The notes beneath the pieces were generated by a model, which was not told the origin of the DNA, did not search any database, and saw nothing but the letters and a program-made list of their open reading frames with translations. DNA of 45,466 nt, from assembly GCA_002400845.2 (NCBI GenBank), contig NVRK02000129.1:1-45466 (forward strand), in the 5' to 3' direction. Positions 28,225-37,738 of the stretch are shown one piece after another. Source of the DNA: Hyphomicrobiales bacterium (GTDB taxonomy: Bacteria; Pseudomonadota; Alphaproteobacteria; Rhizobiales; Rhizobiaceae). Each line of letters starts with the position of its first letter. Position 1 is the first letter of the stretch. The position numbers and the translations under genes were made by a program.

Positions 28225-29034
28225 TTAAAGATTGTGATTGAGTCGACGCATTTTTGCGAACATTAAGCGCGATTGTTCAAATACCTCTTTAGCAATGATT
28301 TTGCGCTTTGTTTTCTCATTAAATATATGTTCATCGCCAAAACTTACATCTACATCAAATGCACCTGCTTTTATAAAACTTGCAAGATGAGAGGCAAGTG
28401 GAACATCCCCAGGCCATGCGGCTACGCTCTGGTGAAACCTGCCTAGTGGCATGCCATGCAAGTTATTATAGGCAAGGGCCACAGGCTGAATAACAATTTC
28501 ATCAATTCCGTGTTGATTAAGTGCAGACTGAGGTGCTCCAAAAAGCGCGCTTTTATAAGGGAGTAATTTATTACCGTCCCCAGTAGTGCCTTCTGCAAAT
28601 AAAACCATCACATCACCTTCTACCAAACGTGCGGCAATCGAATCTGCTTGGTTCGCAACATCGCTACGTCTATCACGATTTATGAATACTGTGCGTTGTA
28701 GGCGTGAGAGATAGTTTATACCCGGCCATTTTTTCACTTCGTCTTTAGCAATAAAACAAAGCGGTGTAATGCTTCCTAAGATTAAAATATCAGACCACGA
28801 AATATGGTTGGCAACCAACATTAATGGACGCGTGTTCGATGTTTCCCCATGCACATGCACCCTAACGCCAATAAGGTGCAAAATAAATCTGTGCCAATAC
28901 ATTGGAATTTTACGTGAGAATTTTGGTGTCATTACAATAAGTATCAATTGTATCGGCACAGCAATTAACGTTACAGACGCTATAATTATCAAAACTATTG
29001 TAAGGCGAAAACTTGCAGCCAAATTATCAAACAC
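28225..29034 (-). CDS. plsC: 1-acylglycerol-3-phosphate acyltransferase (PlsC type)
   Basis: This membrane enzyme makes phosphatidic acid from lysophosphatidic acid. The 269 residues have an N-terminal hydrophobic segment (about 10-36), the acyltransferase block NHISWSD (His77, Asp82) and the second block FAEGTTGDGNKLLPYKSALFG. The start appears to be GTG at 29034 with an AGG 11 bases upstream; that AGG lies in one copy of a 26-bp tandem duplication. It is the acyl-ACP/CoA consumer downstream of fatty-acid synthesis. Confidence 0.93.
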   Translation of the reverse strand: MFDNLAASFRLTIVLIIIASVTLIAVPIQLILIVMTPKFSRKIPMYWHRFILHLIGVRVHVHGETSNTRPLMLVANHISWSDILILGSITPLCFIAKDEVKKWPGINYLSRLQRTVFINRDRRSDVANQADSIAARLVEGDVMVLFAEGTTGDGNKLLPYKSALFGAPQSALNQHGIDEIVIQPVALAYNNLHGMPLGRFHQSVAAWPGDVPLASHLASFIKAGAFDVDVSFGDEHIFNEKTKRKIIAKEVFEQSRLMFAKMRRLNHNL

Positions 29035-29040
29035 ATTCGT

Positions 29041-29086
29041 TAAAGCCTAAATATTTCAGGCGTCGCTAAAGCCTAAATATTTTAGG
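29041..29086. repeat. 26-bp tandem duplication at the rimI end
   Basis: TAAAGCCTAAATATTT(C/T)AGG occurs at 29041-29060 and 29067-29086, 26 bases apart, 19 of 20 identical. The second copy contains the rimI stop codon (29082-29084); the first lies six bases before the plsC GTG. Each copy also forms a small CCTAAA/TTTAGG stem. Confidence 0.85.
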
Positions 29087-29609
29087 TGGTTAAATCTAAC
29101 TTCATTATTAAAGCCGTACTGGATTGTTTTTCAAGTAGCTTTTTTGAAGAGGTGCTATTTTGTTTGCTCCTAGTAGCGCTGTAATAGCCTTTTCTCTCTC
29201 CAACTTTTACAAAGCTAAGGGTTTTATACAAGGTTAAAGCCGCGCTGTTTATCTCGTCAACTTCAAGAAAAACTTCTTTAACCCGCTCAGTTAAACAAAT
29301 ACGGATCATTTCGTCCATCAAAGCTCTGGCAACACCCTTGCGCCTATGATTTGGATAACTGGCAATTGTAATAATTTCAGCTTCATCGGCAGTGATGCGA
29401 TAAATCAAAAAACCGATGACGACATGCTTAGATTTCGTCACATCGTGAACCGCTAGGCAATGCACGCCTTTGGCTTTTATGGTCGAGTTTAACTCGTCCT
29501 CGTCCCAAGCCTTTTGAAAACTTGCTTTATGAATATCTGCAATGTCGCTCAGTTCGGCAAGAGCCAAGCTGTTAACTGCTAATTTTTGCGAGCGAAATAC
29601 GCTAAACAT
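29082..29609 (-). CDS. rimI: GNAT acetyltransferase, RimI-like
   Basis: RimI acetylates the N-terminal Ala of ribosomal protein S18. The 175-residue protein has GNAT motif A (IITIASYPNHRRKGVARALMDEMI, acetyl-CoA binding at RRKGVA) and motif B (VFLEVDEINSAALTLYKTLSF), both diagnostic of the RimI branch, plus a C-terminal polar tail of about 30 residues. The ATG at 29609 is preceded by GGA; the TTG at 29636 is less likely. It follows tsaB, the usual partner. Confidence 0.88.
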   Translation of the reverse strand: MFSVFRSQKLAVNSLALAELSDIADIHKASFQKAWDEDELNSTIKAKGVHCLAVHDVTKSKHVVIGFLIYRITADEAEIITIASYPNHRRKGVARALMDEMIRICLTERVKEVFLEVDEINSAALTLYKTLSFVKVGERKGYYSATRSKQNSTSSKKLLEKQSSTALIMKLDLTT

Positions 29610-29672
29610 CACAATTCCAATAGTCGAGAATAACAAAAGCTAAAAAACGAACATTCTAACTTAACTGACTAT

Positions 29673-30359
29673 TTAGGTATCTTGACGCTCAACTGCAAAC
29701 CCTTGTTGAGGTTTTGCGTCTGGTTTGCGTAAATAAAGTGGTTCAGGGCGAGAGCCATCAAACTCAACTGCACTGCCAAGATCTGCAAGTATCTGCATAG
29801 ATGGGCTTGTTTCTATCTGACAGATTTTAACTTCGGAAAATTCTTGTGCAGCCGTACCGCAAAGAATTAAACCTGCTTTTTGTATCAATGGTGATGCTTG
29901 TAATTTTTCCAAAGGAATAACCATTGGGGTGTTTGCCGCGCTAAATTCTGTATCATAAGTAAATTGGCAATAAACATCACCGCGCCCAGCGCTTTGCACA
30001 GCGCCAAAACAAGTTTCATCGTATTTGTCTGTGGTGGCTGATTTTGCCGCCTCAATAAGCGCTTCTAAACTAGAGATACCAATAACAGGAATTTTTAACC
30101 CAAGGCCAAAACCGCGCGCGGTAGCAACGCCAACTCTAACCCCTGTAAAACTACCCGGCCCAATGCAGGTTATAATGCGCTCTAATTGCGCGTGCTCAAC
30201 TTTTGCTTCGCTCATTGCTGCGGAAATTATTTCCATCAAATGTTCAGCATGGCCGCGCCCAATATCTTCACTTTTTTTACCAAGCACATTGCCTTGCTCA
30301 CTGTCATAAATACAGGCAGCACAAACGGTTCCAGAAGTGTCGATAGCAAGAGAAATCAT
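29673..30359 (-). CDS. tsaB: tRNA threonylcarbamoyladenosine biosynthesis protein TsaB
   Basis: TsaB is the non-catalytic partner of TsaD in making t6A37 in tRNAs. The 228-residue protein has the ASKHA-type N-terminus MISLAIDTSG, RGHAEHLM, and the hallmark IGPGSFTGVRVGVATARG. The C-terminal part is shorter and less conserved, as normal. It is followed by rimI and preceded by nfu. Confidence 0.96.
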   Translation of the reverse strand: MISLAIDTSGTVCAACIYDSEQGNVLGKKSEDIGRGHAEHLMEIISAAMSEAKVEHAQLERIITCIGPGSFTGVRVGVATARGFGLGLKIPVIGISSLEALIEAAKSATTDKYDETCFGAVQSAGRGDVYCQFTYDTEFSAANTPMVIPLEKLQASPLIQKAGLILCGTAAQEFSEVKICQIETSPSMQILADLGSAVEFDGSRPEPLYLRKPDAKPQQGFAVERQDT

Positions 30360-30434
30360 AAAGCAACTATGGGGCAGGTTTGCAGTTGTGTCGAACTAAC
30401 AATAAGTCGTAGCCCAATAGGATAGTACCTGTAT

Positions 30435-31007
30435 TTAAACAGCTTCTACTTCTTCTACTTCGGGAATAAAATGACGAAGAAGGTTTTGAACCCCGTGTTT
30501 TAAGGTCGCTGTCGAAGACGGGCAACCAGCACAGGCGCCTTTCATCTGTAGGTAAACTGTACCTTCGCGAAATCCTTGAAAAGTAATATCGCCACCATCT
30601 TGTGCAACAGCAGGACGAACACGTGTTTCTAACAGCTCTTTAATCGTTTCAACAATTTTAGCGTCTTTCTCGTCGAAAAACTCGCCTTCAGAAGGATTTG
30701 GTATAGCGCCGTCTATTAAAGCAGGTTGGCCAGAAGAATAATGCTCCATAATAGCGCCAAGTATCGCAGGCTTTAGGTGAGGCCAATCAAAGCCGTCACT
30801 GTCTTCATCGCCCTTAGTGATGGTAACAAAGTCATACCCTAAAAACACGCCAGTAACGCCAGGAATTTCAAACATGCGAAGCGCAAGCGGTGAATTTGCA
30901 GCCGATTCTTGGTCGCGAAAATCTGCTGATCCGCTTTCTAGAACTGTTTGGCCCGGCAAAAACTTCAACGTTGCTGGATTTGGTGTCGCTTCTGTTTGAA
31001 TAAACAT
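30435..31007 (-). CDS. NifU-family iron-sulfur carrier (Nfu)
   Basis: The 190 residues combine an Nfu_N domain (MFIQTEATPNPATLKFLPG) with a C-terminal NifU domain carrying CAGC (Cys159, Cys162) in GACAGCPSSTATLKHG, the site for a bridging Fe4S4 cluster. It delivers clusters to apo-enzymes, which here would include MiaB and HemW. It lies between trpS and tsaB, its standard alphaproteobacterial location. Confidence 0.95.
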   Translation of the reverse strand: MFIQTEATPNPATLKFLPGQTVLESGSADFRDQESAANSPLALRMFEIPGVTGVFLGYDFVTITKGDEDSDGFDWPHLKPAILGAIMEHYSSGQPALIDGAIPNPSEGEFFDEKDAKIVETIKELLETRVRPAVAQDGGDITFQGFREGTVYLQMKGACAGCPSSTATLKHGVQNLLRHFIPEVEEVEAV

Positions 31008-31152
31008 GGTTTATGTCTTTTCTTCATATACGCCAACAAAAGTTGGCCGCTAAAATTAAAACTAGTTTAGAATTATTCTAAACCATAAGATAATGGTTTT
31101 TTAAAGCCAATCAAGTGCTATTTGTTCACATTTTTTATCAAAGAATAATATT

Positions 31153-32187
31153 TTAGCTAATAAAGCCAATTATATCTTTAACTTCTTTAATTGTTTCTTC
31201 TGCAATAACGCGCGCGCGATCAGATCCATCTCTTAAAATAGCGTCCACATCGCCGGGCGCATCTAACAAACGTTTCATTTCGTTGTTTATTGGTGAAAGC
31301 TTTTCAACTGCTAAATCTGCAAGGGCAGGTTTGAGAACAGAAAATTCTTTGCCGCCGAATTCTTTCAAAACATCTTCTTTAGTCGTTTCTGCAAGCGCTG
31401 CATAAATACCAATTAAGTTATTCGCTTCTGCGCGTGTCTTTAGGTCTTCCATTGTTTCAGGAAGTGCATCTGAATCAGACTTTGCTTTGCGAATTTTCTT
31501 TGCAATCGTATCTGCATCATCGGTTAGGTTGATGCGTGACAAATCAGATGGATCAGACTTAGACATTTTCTTTGAGCCATCACGCAAAGACATAATACGC
31601 GTTGCTGGGCCTTCGATCAAAGGCTCTGTCATTGGAAAATAAGCATCGCCATGTTGAAGGTTTCTTATCTGCTCACCAAAATCATTGTTAAACTTAGCCG
31701 ATATATCGCGCGTAAGTTCTAAATGTTGTTTTTGATCGTCACCCACAGGCACATGCGTTGCGCGATAAAGCAAAATATCAGACGCCATAAGGGTAGGGTA
31801 AGAAAAGAGTCCAACAGAAGCATTTTCGCGGTTCTTGCCAGCTTTTTCTTTAAACTGGGTCATTCGGTTCAACCAACCCATACGAGCAACGCAGTTAAAT
31901 ATCCAAGCCAGTTCAGCATGGCCAGAAACTTGGCTTTGATTGAAAATGATGTGCTCTTTTGGATTAACGCCAGCGGCGATAAAGGCGCTCGCTACTTCAC
32001 GAGTATTCGTGGCTAATTCTTGTGGATCTTGCGCCACAGTAATGGCGTGTAAATCGACAACGCAATAAATGCACTCATGGCTTTCTTGCAAAGAAACAAA
32101 ACGTTTTATTGCGCCAAGATAATTACCAAGGTGCAAATTACCAGTGGGTTGCACACCTGAAAAGACGCGGTTGGAAGGCTGACTCAT
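31153..32187 (-). CDS. trpS: Tryptophanyl-tRNA synthetase
   Basis: TrpS charges tRNA-Trp. The 344-residue class I enzyme has the HIGH-type motif HLGN (19-22) after SGVQPTGN and KMSKS at 207-211, at the usual length. It is preceded by murJ at 132 bases, with a 23-bp tandem repeat and a hairpin in the gap. Confidence 0.99.
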   Translation of the reverse strand: MSQPSNRVFSGVQPTGNLHLGNYLGAIKRFVSLQESHECIYCVVDLHAITVAQDPQELATNTREVASAFIAAGVNPKEHIIFNQSQVSGHAELAWIFNCVARMGWLNRMTQFKEKAGKNRENASVGLFSYPTLMASDILLYRATHVPVGDDQKQHLELTRDISAKFNNDFGEQIRNLQHGDAYFPMTEPLIEGPATRIMSLRDGSKKMSKSDPSDLSRINLTDDADTIAKKIRKAKSDSDALPETMEDLKTRAEANNLIGIYAALAETTKEDVLKEFGGKEFSVLKPALADLAVEKLSPINNEMKRLLDAPGDVDAILRDGSDRARVIAEETIKEVKDIIGFIS

Positions 32188-32235
32188 AATATTCTCTTTT
32201 CTGTAAGGTCACACGCGTTGGAATACGATGACATT

Positions 32236-32281
32236 TAATAAGTAATAATATTGTTTGGTAATAAGTAATAATGTTGTTTGG
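32236..32281. repeat. 23-bp tandem repeat upstream of trpS
   Basis: Two direct copies of 23 bases (32236-32258 and 32259-32281) differ at one position. They lie between the murJ stop and the trpS start, in its promoter/leader zone. A perfect 8-bp stem, CTTGCGCA / TGCGCAAG (32291-32313), lies just beyond them. Confidence 0.85.
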
Positions 32282-32290
32282 CGGTTATGA

Positions 32291-32313
32291 CTTGCGCAAT
32301 GAATATGCGCAAG
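32291..32313 (-). promoter_or_regulatory. Hairpin after murJ
   Basis: A perfect 8-bp stem, CTTGCGCA / TGCGCAAG, with a 7-base loop lies seven bases past the murJ stop. No U-tract follows on the minus strand, so it may stabilise the 3' end or weaken read-through to trpS rather than end transcription on its own. Confidence 0.45.
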
Positions 32314-32319
32314 AAGATT

Positions 32320-33873
32320 TTAACGTCGCAACATACGCTTTATTTGTTCGCGCGGTATTGCACCAGTGGCAATAACGATTGCAAAATAAATAATTGCGGC
32401 AAACCCAACGGTTAGTGTAATTGCGCCAAGTCTAATTAAAAGCCCCCTGTCTAACAAATAATCGCCAATCCATATTTGCGAGACATATAAAATAGCTCCC
32501 ATAACAGCGCTTGCTAACAAAATAAGCAGAACATTTTTAAGCGTCTGTCCTTTAATCACAAAATGCTTTTGCCAATAAAGTGTAATGCCTAATAAAAATG
32601 CATTCACCCACCCAGCACTACTGGTGGCAATGGCAAGACCAACAACACCATAAATAGGAAAAAGAATAAGGCTCAATATAATATTTATCAGCGCATTGGC
32701 ACCAGAAAACCACATTGGGGTCCGCATGTCTTCTCTAGCATAAAATGAAGGCTGGAAAATTTTAATAAGTACAAAAGAAGGTAGGCCAATTGCAAAAGCG
32801 GCAAGCACCATAGAGGTTGTTTCAGACAGCTCTCGTGTAAATGCACCACGTTCATAAATTAGCGCGATAAGCGGTAGTGGAATAATAAACAAGCCAACTG
32901 CGGCTGGAACGGTAAGCCCAAGCCCAAACTCTAAGCTACGATTTTGCAATGCGATGGATTGTTCTTCGTCTTTTGCCGCCAATGCTCTTGTAAGTTCTGG
33001 CAATAAAACAACTCCAATCGCAATGCCGATAACACCAAGTGGCAATTGCATTAAGCGATCAGCATAATTCATTATTGAGATTGCGCCATCTTGAGCAGAG
33101 GCAATAACTTGCCCAACAAGCAAATTGATCTGCGTAATACCGCCTGCAATCGCAGTTGGCACCGCTAGAATAAGCAGGCGTTTTACAGGAGGTGTAATTT
33201 TAGGGACACGCGGCCTAATCGAAAAACCTTCTTTGATAATGCCATAGGTCAAAAGCCCAATTTGCACGACGCCAGAAACCACCACACCCCACGCCAACAC
33301 AATGCCGATATAGCGATCTTCAAGCCCTTGCCATAAAGCAAAAACCAAAACACCCACAAGAATAATGTTTAGTATAACAGGAGCAAGGGCCGCTAGAAAA
33401 TATTTACGGAATGAATTTAAGATTCCAGAAAACATTGCCACCAACGACATAGCCGCAAGGTAGGGAAACATAATGCGGGTGAGCAAAATAGTCAGATCAA
33501 ATTTGTCTGGATTTGCTGCAAATTTTGGGGCAATAATTGTGCTCACTAAAAATGGCATAAAGATCATTGCCAATGCAGTTATAATAAGAAGCGCGAAAAT
33601 GAGAACAGAAAGAATTTGCTCAGCAAAATCTTTTGCGCCAGCTCTACCGTTGCCTTCTAGTTCTTTTGCAAACAGTGGCACAAATGCGGTGTTAAAAGCA
33701 CCTTCGGCAAACAGTCTTCGAAATAAATTTGGAAAACGAAACGCTGCATAAAATGCATCGGCAACAGGGCCCGCGCCTAACGTAGAAGCAATGAGCGCTT
33801 CACGTGCAAAGCCCAAAAATCGACTGCCCAGTGTAGCAGAGCCAACCGAAAAGAATTTTGCCATTAACCCCAT
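32320..33873 (-). CDS. murJ: Lipid II flippase MurJ
   Basis: MurJ (MviN) flips lipid II across the inner membrane for peptidoglycan synthesis. The 517-residue protein is almost wholly hydrophobic with about 14 membrane segments and the family N-terminus GSATLGSRFLGFAREAL, ADAFYAAFRFPNLFRRLFAEGAFNTAFVP. It follows glnD, as in many alphaproteobacteria. Confidence 0.98.
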   Translation of the reverse strand: MGLMAKFFSVGSATLGSRFLGFAREALIASTLGAGPVADAFYAAFRFPNLFRRLFAEGAFNTAFVPLFAKELEGNGRAGAKDFAEQILSVLIFALLIITALAMIFMPFLVSTIIAPKFAANPDKFDLTILLTRIMFPYLAAMSLVAMFSGILNSFRKYFLAALAPVILNIILVGVLVFALWQGLEDRYIGIVLAWGVVVSGVVQIGLLTYGIIKEGFSIRPRVPKITPPVKRLLILAVPTAIAGGITQINLLVGQVIASAQDGAISIMNYADRLMQLPLGVIGIAIGVVLLPELTRALAAKDEEQSIALQNRSLEFGLGLTVPAAVGLFIIPLPLIALIYERGAFTRELSETTSMVLAAFAIGLPSFVLIKIFQPSFYAREDMRTPMWFSGANALINIILSLILFPIYGVVGLAIATSSAGWVNAFLLGITLYWQKHFVIKGQTLKNVLLILLASAVMGAILYVSQIWIGDYLLDRGLLIRLGAITLTVGFAAIIYFAIVIATGAIPREQIKRMLRR

Positions 33874-33929
33874 AATAAAGCCCTGCCCTAAAACTGCATC
33901 TTATATAAATTGAGTCGCTTAAACGATAA

Positions 33930-36758
33930 TCATTTTGAGCTAACAGATTTTAAAGCTTCTGTCAGTGTTTGTATAATTTTTCGGCGTCTACTCGTAGAAG
34001 TAATCTTAAGGCCAAGTAGATCTGTAACGTAAAAATTATCAATTACCTTTTCACCAAAGGTAGCAATATGAGCAGAGCCAATGTTTAAATTAAGACTTGC
34101 GATTGTGCGCGTTATTGTAGAAAGAACGCCGGGCTTATCCAAGCAGGCTATTTCTATAACACTGTAATGCTCAGACAAATCATTATCAATTTCTATAGAA
34201 GGTGTGATACGAAACGCTTTTGCTGAAGCTTTAGGGCTACGTTTTTGCTTGAGTATTTCTTCAAGCTGAACCTTGCCTGCCAATGCACCACGAATGCTTT
34301 CGCTAACGCGTTCAGCTCTTCTGATTTCATCATTTTCATCATCAAATATACGGTTGATATAAATAGAATCTAATGCGCGACCATCGCTGGTCGTGTGGAT
34401 TTTAGCATCAACAATATTAGCGCCAGCCGCAGCGCAAGCCGCCGCTATAACTGAAAGCAATGCAGGGTGATCTGGCGAAAGAACCGTGATCTCTGTTATC
34501 GCTTCAAACTTAAGTGTTTTGATTTGGGTTGCTAATGTTTCCCCAGCCGCATCGCTTTCCTTGATGAAAGCCATATGTTGAACTTGGTCTTCCAAAGAAG
34601 TCGATAAATAATATGTGTCATATGGCAATGCCAATACGCGCTCGCGTTCTGCTGGGTCCCAATCGCTTAGTTTGTTTTCAATGCGGGTGCGTGCTTTTGC
34701 AAGACGTGCATGTTGATCCAATTTAGAAAACCCGCCTGTTAATAAAGGTTCGGTTTCATAATACAGCGTTCTGATTAATTGTCCCTTCCAGCCATTCCAA
34801 ACACCTGGCCCAACTGCTCTAATATCGCAAACAGTAAGCAATAGCAGATAACGCATACGTTCTAAGCTTTGAACAGTGGTAGCAAAATCTGAGATCGTTT
34901 GGCGGTCAGATAAATCACGCGACTGAGCAATTTGACTCATAGTGAGGTGTTCTTGTACCAGCCAAGAAACCAATTCGGTTTGCTCTTTTGTAAAGCCTAA
35001 ACGTGGGCATAGGTTTTTAGCAATGCGCGCACCAGCAATAGAGTGATCTTCTTTGCGGCCCTTAGCAATATCGTGAATTAGCAGTGTTAGGTAGATGATT
35101 TTGCGCTCTTTAATGCTAGGCAATATTTTAGCGGCAAGCGGATGTTCATCCGCAATTTTACCATTTTCAATACGCGCCAAAACACCCACAGAACGTATTA
35201 AATGTTCGTCTACAGTGTAATGATGATACATATTAAATTGCATCATCGCGACGATTTTACCAAAGCTTGGGATGAATCTTCCAAGCACGCCTGTCTCATT
35301 CATCTTGCGCAATAAAATTTCAGGGTGCGTACGTGATGAAACAACATCCATAAATAATTTATTTGCGTCTTTATTCGCGCGTAAATCTTTATTGATTAAT
35401 TTTAGCGAGCGCGTGATGAGCGTATTTGCATCTGGGTGTATGTCTAAATCATTATCATCAGCAAGTTTAAATAACCGAAGCAGGTTTACTGGGTCTTTTT
35501 TAAAGACATCTTCATTAACAACGTTGATACGTCCGTGATCGTTGACAAAATCTTTTGTGCCAGAAATCTTCTTGCGTTTAAACGTGATCGATCTGATTAA
35601 ACCATTAATGCCAGTTACAGATTTTGCCCGATCTTCTTCTAACTGCGAACACACAGCAAGGGTTAGATCTCCCACTTCTTTTGCCACTAAAAAATAGTGT
35701 TTCATAAAGCGTTCAACATTTAAAAGGCCGTTATGTGAGAAGTATTTGAGCCTCTCAGCCATTTGACGTTGAATATCAAATGAAAGTCTTTCCTCTGCTT
35801 TACCAACCAAAAAGTGCATGTGGCAACGAACGGTCCATAAAAAGTCACTGGCTTTTTGAAAACGCGCATACTCATCTTCATTAAGCAGGCCAACTTCTAC
35901 CAAGTCTCTATATTCTTTTACTTGGTAATAATATTTACCAATCCAATAAAGCGTATGCAAATCGCGCAATCCGCCTTTACCATCTTTTACATTAGGCTCG
36001 ACCAAATAGCGTGATGACCCTGTTTTTTTGTGTCTTCCATCACGCTCTTCTAACTTCGCATCAATAAATTCTTTTGCGGTTTTACGAACAATATCATTGT
36101 CAAAGCGTTCGCTAAAATCATCAAATAAATGCTGACTGCCAACAATAAGCCGTCTTTCAAGAACCGCAGTTCTAATTGTCATGTCGCCTTTTGCTTGCTT
36201 GAGGCATTCATCCACATTGCGGGTGGCATGACCAACTTTTTGGCCCAAGTCCCATAAAAAATACAAGATGTATTCGACAATTTGCTCACACCATTTTGTT
36301 TCACCTTGCGGTAATATAAAGAGCAAATCAATATCAGAGCCAGGCGCTAAAAGTCCTCGCCCATAACCGCCAACAGAAACAACGCTTACTAATTCCTCAT
36401 CAGTTACGTCCCCGTGGGGATAAACATGTGTTGTTGCAAAATCATAAATTGATCTAATGAGCGTATCTTGTAATTTTGAAATGCGTCTTGCGCATTCGCG
36501 CCCATCACCATCTTCCAATAAAAGCCGTTCAGCTTCTTGACGGCGTTCTTGCAAGGTTGCTTTAAACAGCTTTATCAGTTCGCCGCGCGTTTCAATAGAA
36601 TCAGCTTTGCTATCTCCGCCTTCAACATTACCTTCGGCAACAATTGCTTCAATCTTTGATTTAAATTCTTTCAAATTAAGAAGCGTGATTTTTTTAGTAT
36701 TTCTTTTTTTATACTTGTTTTTTGACGCAGAATTGATTTTTGCAGGTGCTTTTTTCAT
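33930..36758 (-). CDS. glnD: [Protein-PII] uridylyltransferase GlnD
   Basis: GlnD senses glutamine and adds or removes UMP on PII proteins, setting nitrogen assimilation. The 942 residues show a Lys-rich N-terminus, the nucleotidyltransferase motif GGYGRGLLAPGSDIDLLF (about 130-147, Asp142/Asp144), the GlnE-like region, an HD hydrolase (LIHDIAKGRKEDHS, near 545-560) and two C-terminal ACT domains (about 760-830 and 870-940). It has a separate promoter region, as the grpE terminator lies just upstream. Confidence 0.98.
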   Translation of the reverse strand: MKKAPAKINSASKNKYKKRNTKKITLLNLKEFKSKIEAIVAEGNVEGGDSKADSIETRGELIKLFKATLQERRQEAERLLLEDGDGRECARRISKLQDTLIRSIYDFATTHVYPHGDVTDEELVSVVSVGGYGRGLLAPGSDIDLLFILPQGETKWCEQIVEYILYFLWDLGQKVGHATRNVDECLKQAKGDMTIRTAVLERRLIVGSQHLFDDFSERFDNDIVRKTAKEFIDAKLEERDGRHKKTGSSRYLVEPNVKDGKGGLRDLHTLYWIGKYYYQVKEYRDLVEVGLLNEDEYARFQKASDFLWTVRCHMHFLVGKAEERLSFDIQRQMAERLKYFSHNGLLNVERFMKHYFLVAKEVGDLTLAVCSQLEEDRAKSVTGINGLIRSITFKRKKISGTKDFVNDHGRINVVNEDVFKKDPVNLLRLFKLADDNDLDIHPDANTLITRSLKLINKDLRANKDANKLFMDVVSSRTHPEILLRKMNETGVLGRFIPSFGKIVAMMQFNMYHHYTVDEHLIRSVGVLARIENGKIADEHPLAAKILPSIKERKIIYLTLLIHDIAKGRKEDHSIAGARIAKNLCPRLGFTKEQTELVSWLVQEHLTMSQIAQSRDLSDRQTISDFATTVQSLERMRYLLLLTVCDIRAVGPGVWNGWKGQLIRTLYYETEPLLTGGFSKLDQHARLAKARTRIENKLSDWDPAERERVLALPYDTYYLSTSLEDQVQHMAFIKESDAAGETLATQIKTLKFEAITEITVLSPDHPALLSVIAAACAAAGANIVDAKIHTTSDGRALDSIYINRIFDDENDEIRRAERVSESIRGALAGKVQLEEILKQKRSPKASAKAFRITPSIEIDNDLSEHYSVIEIACLDKPGVLSTITRTIASLNLNIGSAHIATFGEKVIDNFYVTDLLGLKITSTSRRRKIIQTLTEALKSVSSK

Positions 36759-36812
36759 GGGAAATTAGGTGCTCTTTCGTTGGCCTATAACTTTCCTAAC
36801 CTTTTACATACG

Positions 36813-36858
36813 AAAAAAGCAATACTACCAGCTTTAAAAACAGCGGTAGTATTGCTTT
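36813..36858 (-). terminator. Rho-independent terminator of grpE
   Basis: A perfect 14-bp stem, AAAGCAATACTACC / GGTAGTATTGCTTT, with a 15-base loop is followed on the minus strand by TTTTTTCG. It lies 26 bases past the grpE stop and insulates glnD. Confidence 0.9.
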
Positions 36859-36884
36859 AAATTAGGTCTAAAAAGACGTTTAGG

Positions 36885-37607
36885 CTAGCTTTTGTCTTCT
36901 TCATAATCAGCAGATTTTTTCGGGCCGCCTTTAGAAACGCCTACCATTGCAGGGCGCAAACAGCGAGAACCAATCACAAATCCTTTTTGAACAACCTGCA
37001 ATACAGTATTGTTTGGAACCTCTGTATTAGGAATTTCAAACATCGCTTGGTGTAAATTTGGATCAAAACGTTCGTTTTCAGGTGAAATTTTCTTTACGCC
37101 ATTTTTTTCCAAACCGCGCATCATAGCGCGCTCCGTCATTTCAACGCCTTCGATCAGTGCTTTAAAGTTCGCATCATCTGGATTTTTAGCTTCTTCTGGT
37201 AATGCTTCTAATGCTCTGTGCAAATTGTCAGCAACATCTAGCATTTCGCGGGCAAAACCAGCGATCGAAAACTCACGGGCATCTTTTACATCTTTTGCTG
37301 TACGACGACGCAAGTTTTGCATGTCAGCCGCCAGTAATAAATTTTGGTCGTGAAGCTCTTTTTTAGCAGTTTCTAATTTGTCTAATTCAGATGTTAAAAA
37401 CTGAACGGGATCAGAAAAACCATCGCCTGCTTTTGCTTCAGCGCCATTATCGTTTTCGGCAGCATTTAAAAATGCTTCAGCTTCAGCTTCAAGCGCTTCT
37501 TGTTCAGCAGCTTCTGCTTTTATTTCAGCTGCAAGATCCGTCTGTGCATCCAAGAAAGCTTCTTCTTCACCTGGATGGTCGCTCGAATGATCGTTATGTA
37601 TCATCAT
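36885..37607 (-). CDS. grpE: Nucleotide exchange factor GrpE
   Basis: GrpE releases ADP from DnaK in the heat-shock chaperone cycle. The 240 residues have an acidic Glu/Ala-rich N-terminus (1-60), a long coiled coil (about 65-115) and the beta domain containing [14 protein letters not shown] and [27 protein letters not shown] precedes the ATG at 37607. It follows hrcA on the same strand. No CIRCE element (TTAGCACTC-N9-GAGTGCTAA) was seen upstream. Confidence 0.98.
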   Translation of the reverse strand: MMIHNDHSSDHPGEEEAFLDAQTDLAAEIKAEAAEQEALEAEAEAFLNAAENDNGAEAKAGDGFSDPVQFLTSELDKLETAKKELHDQNLLLAADMQNLRRRTAKDVKDAREFSIAGFAREMLDVADNLHRALEALPEEAKNPDDANFKALIEGVEMTERAMMRGLEKNGVKKISPENERFDPNLHQAMFEIPNTEVPNNTVLQVVQKGFVIGSRCLRPAMVGVSKGGPKKSADYEEDKS

Positions 37608-37738
37608 CAGTCTGTCCTGTATTTTATCGCAGTAATTTAACGCTTTAAATTAGTATTGGGTAAGCTAAGCCCCGATATCATAATTTAAGAAGCAAAAATC
37701 AAGCTTTTTTTGTTATTTTTATTAAATTTACTAAACAA

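Noticed and set aside
37608-37738. CIRCE element for hrcA/grpE
   Set aside because: No TTAGCACTC-N9-GAGTGCTAA or close variant was seen here or upstream of hrcA.
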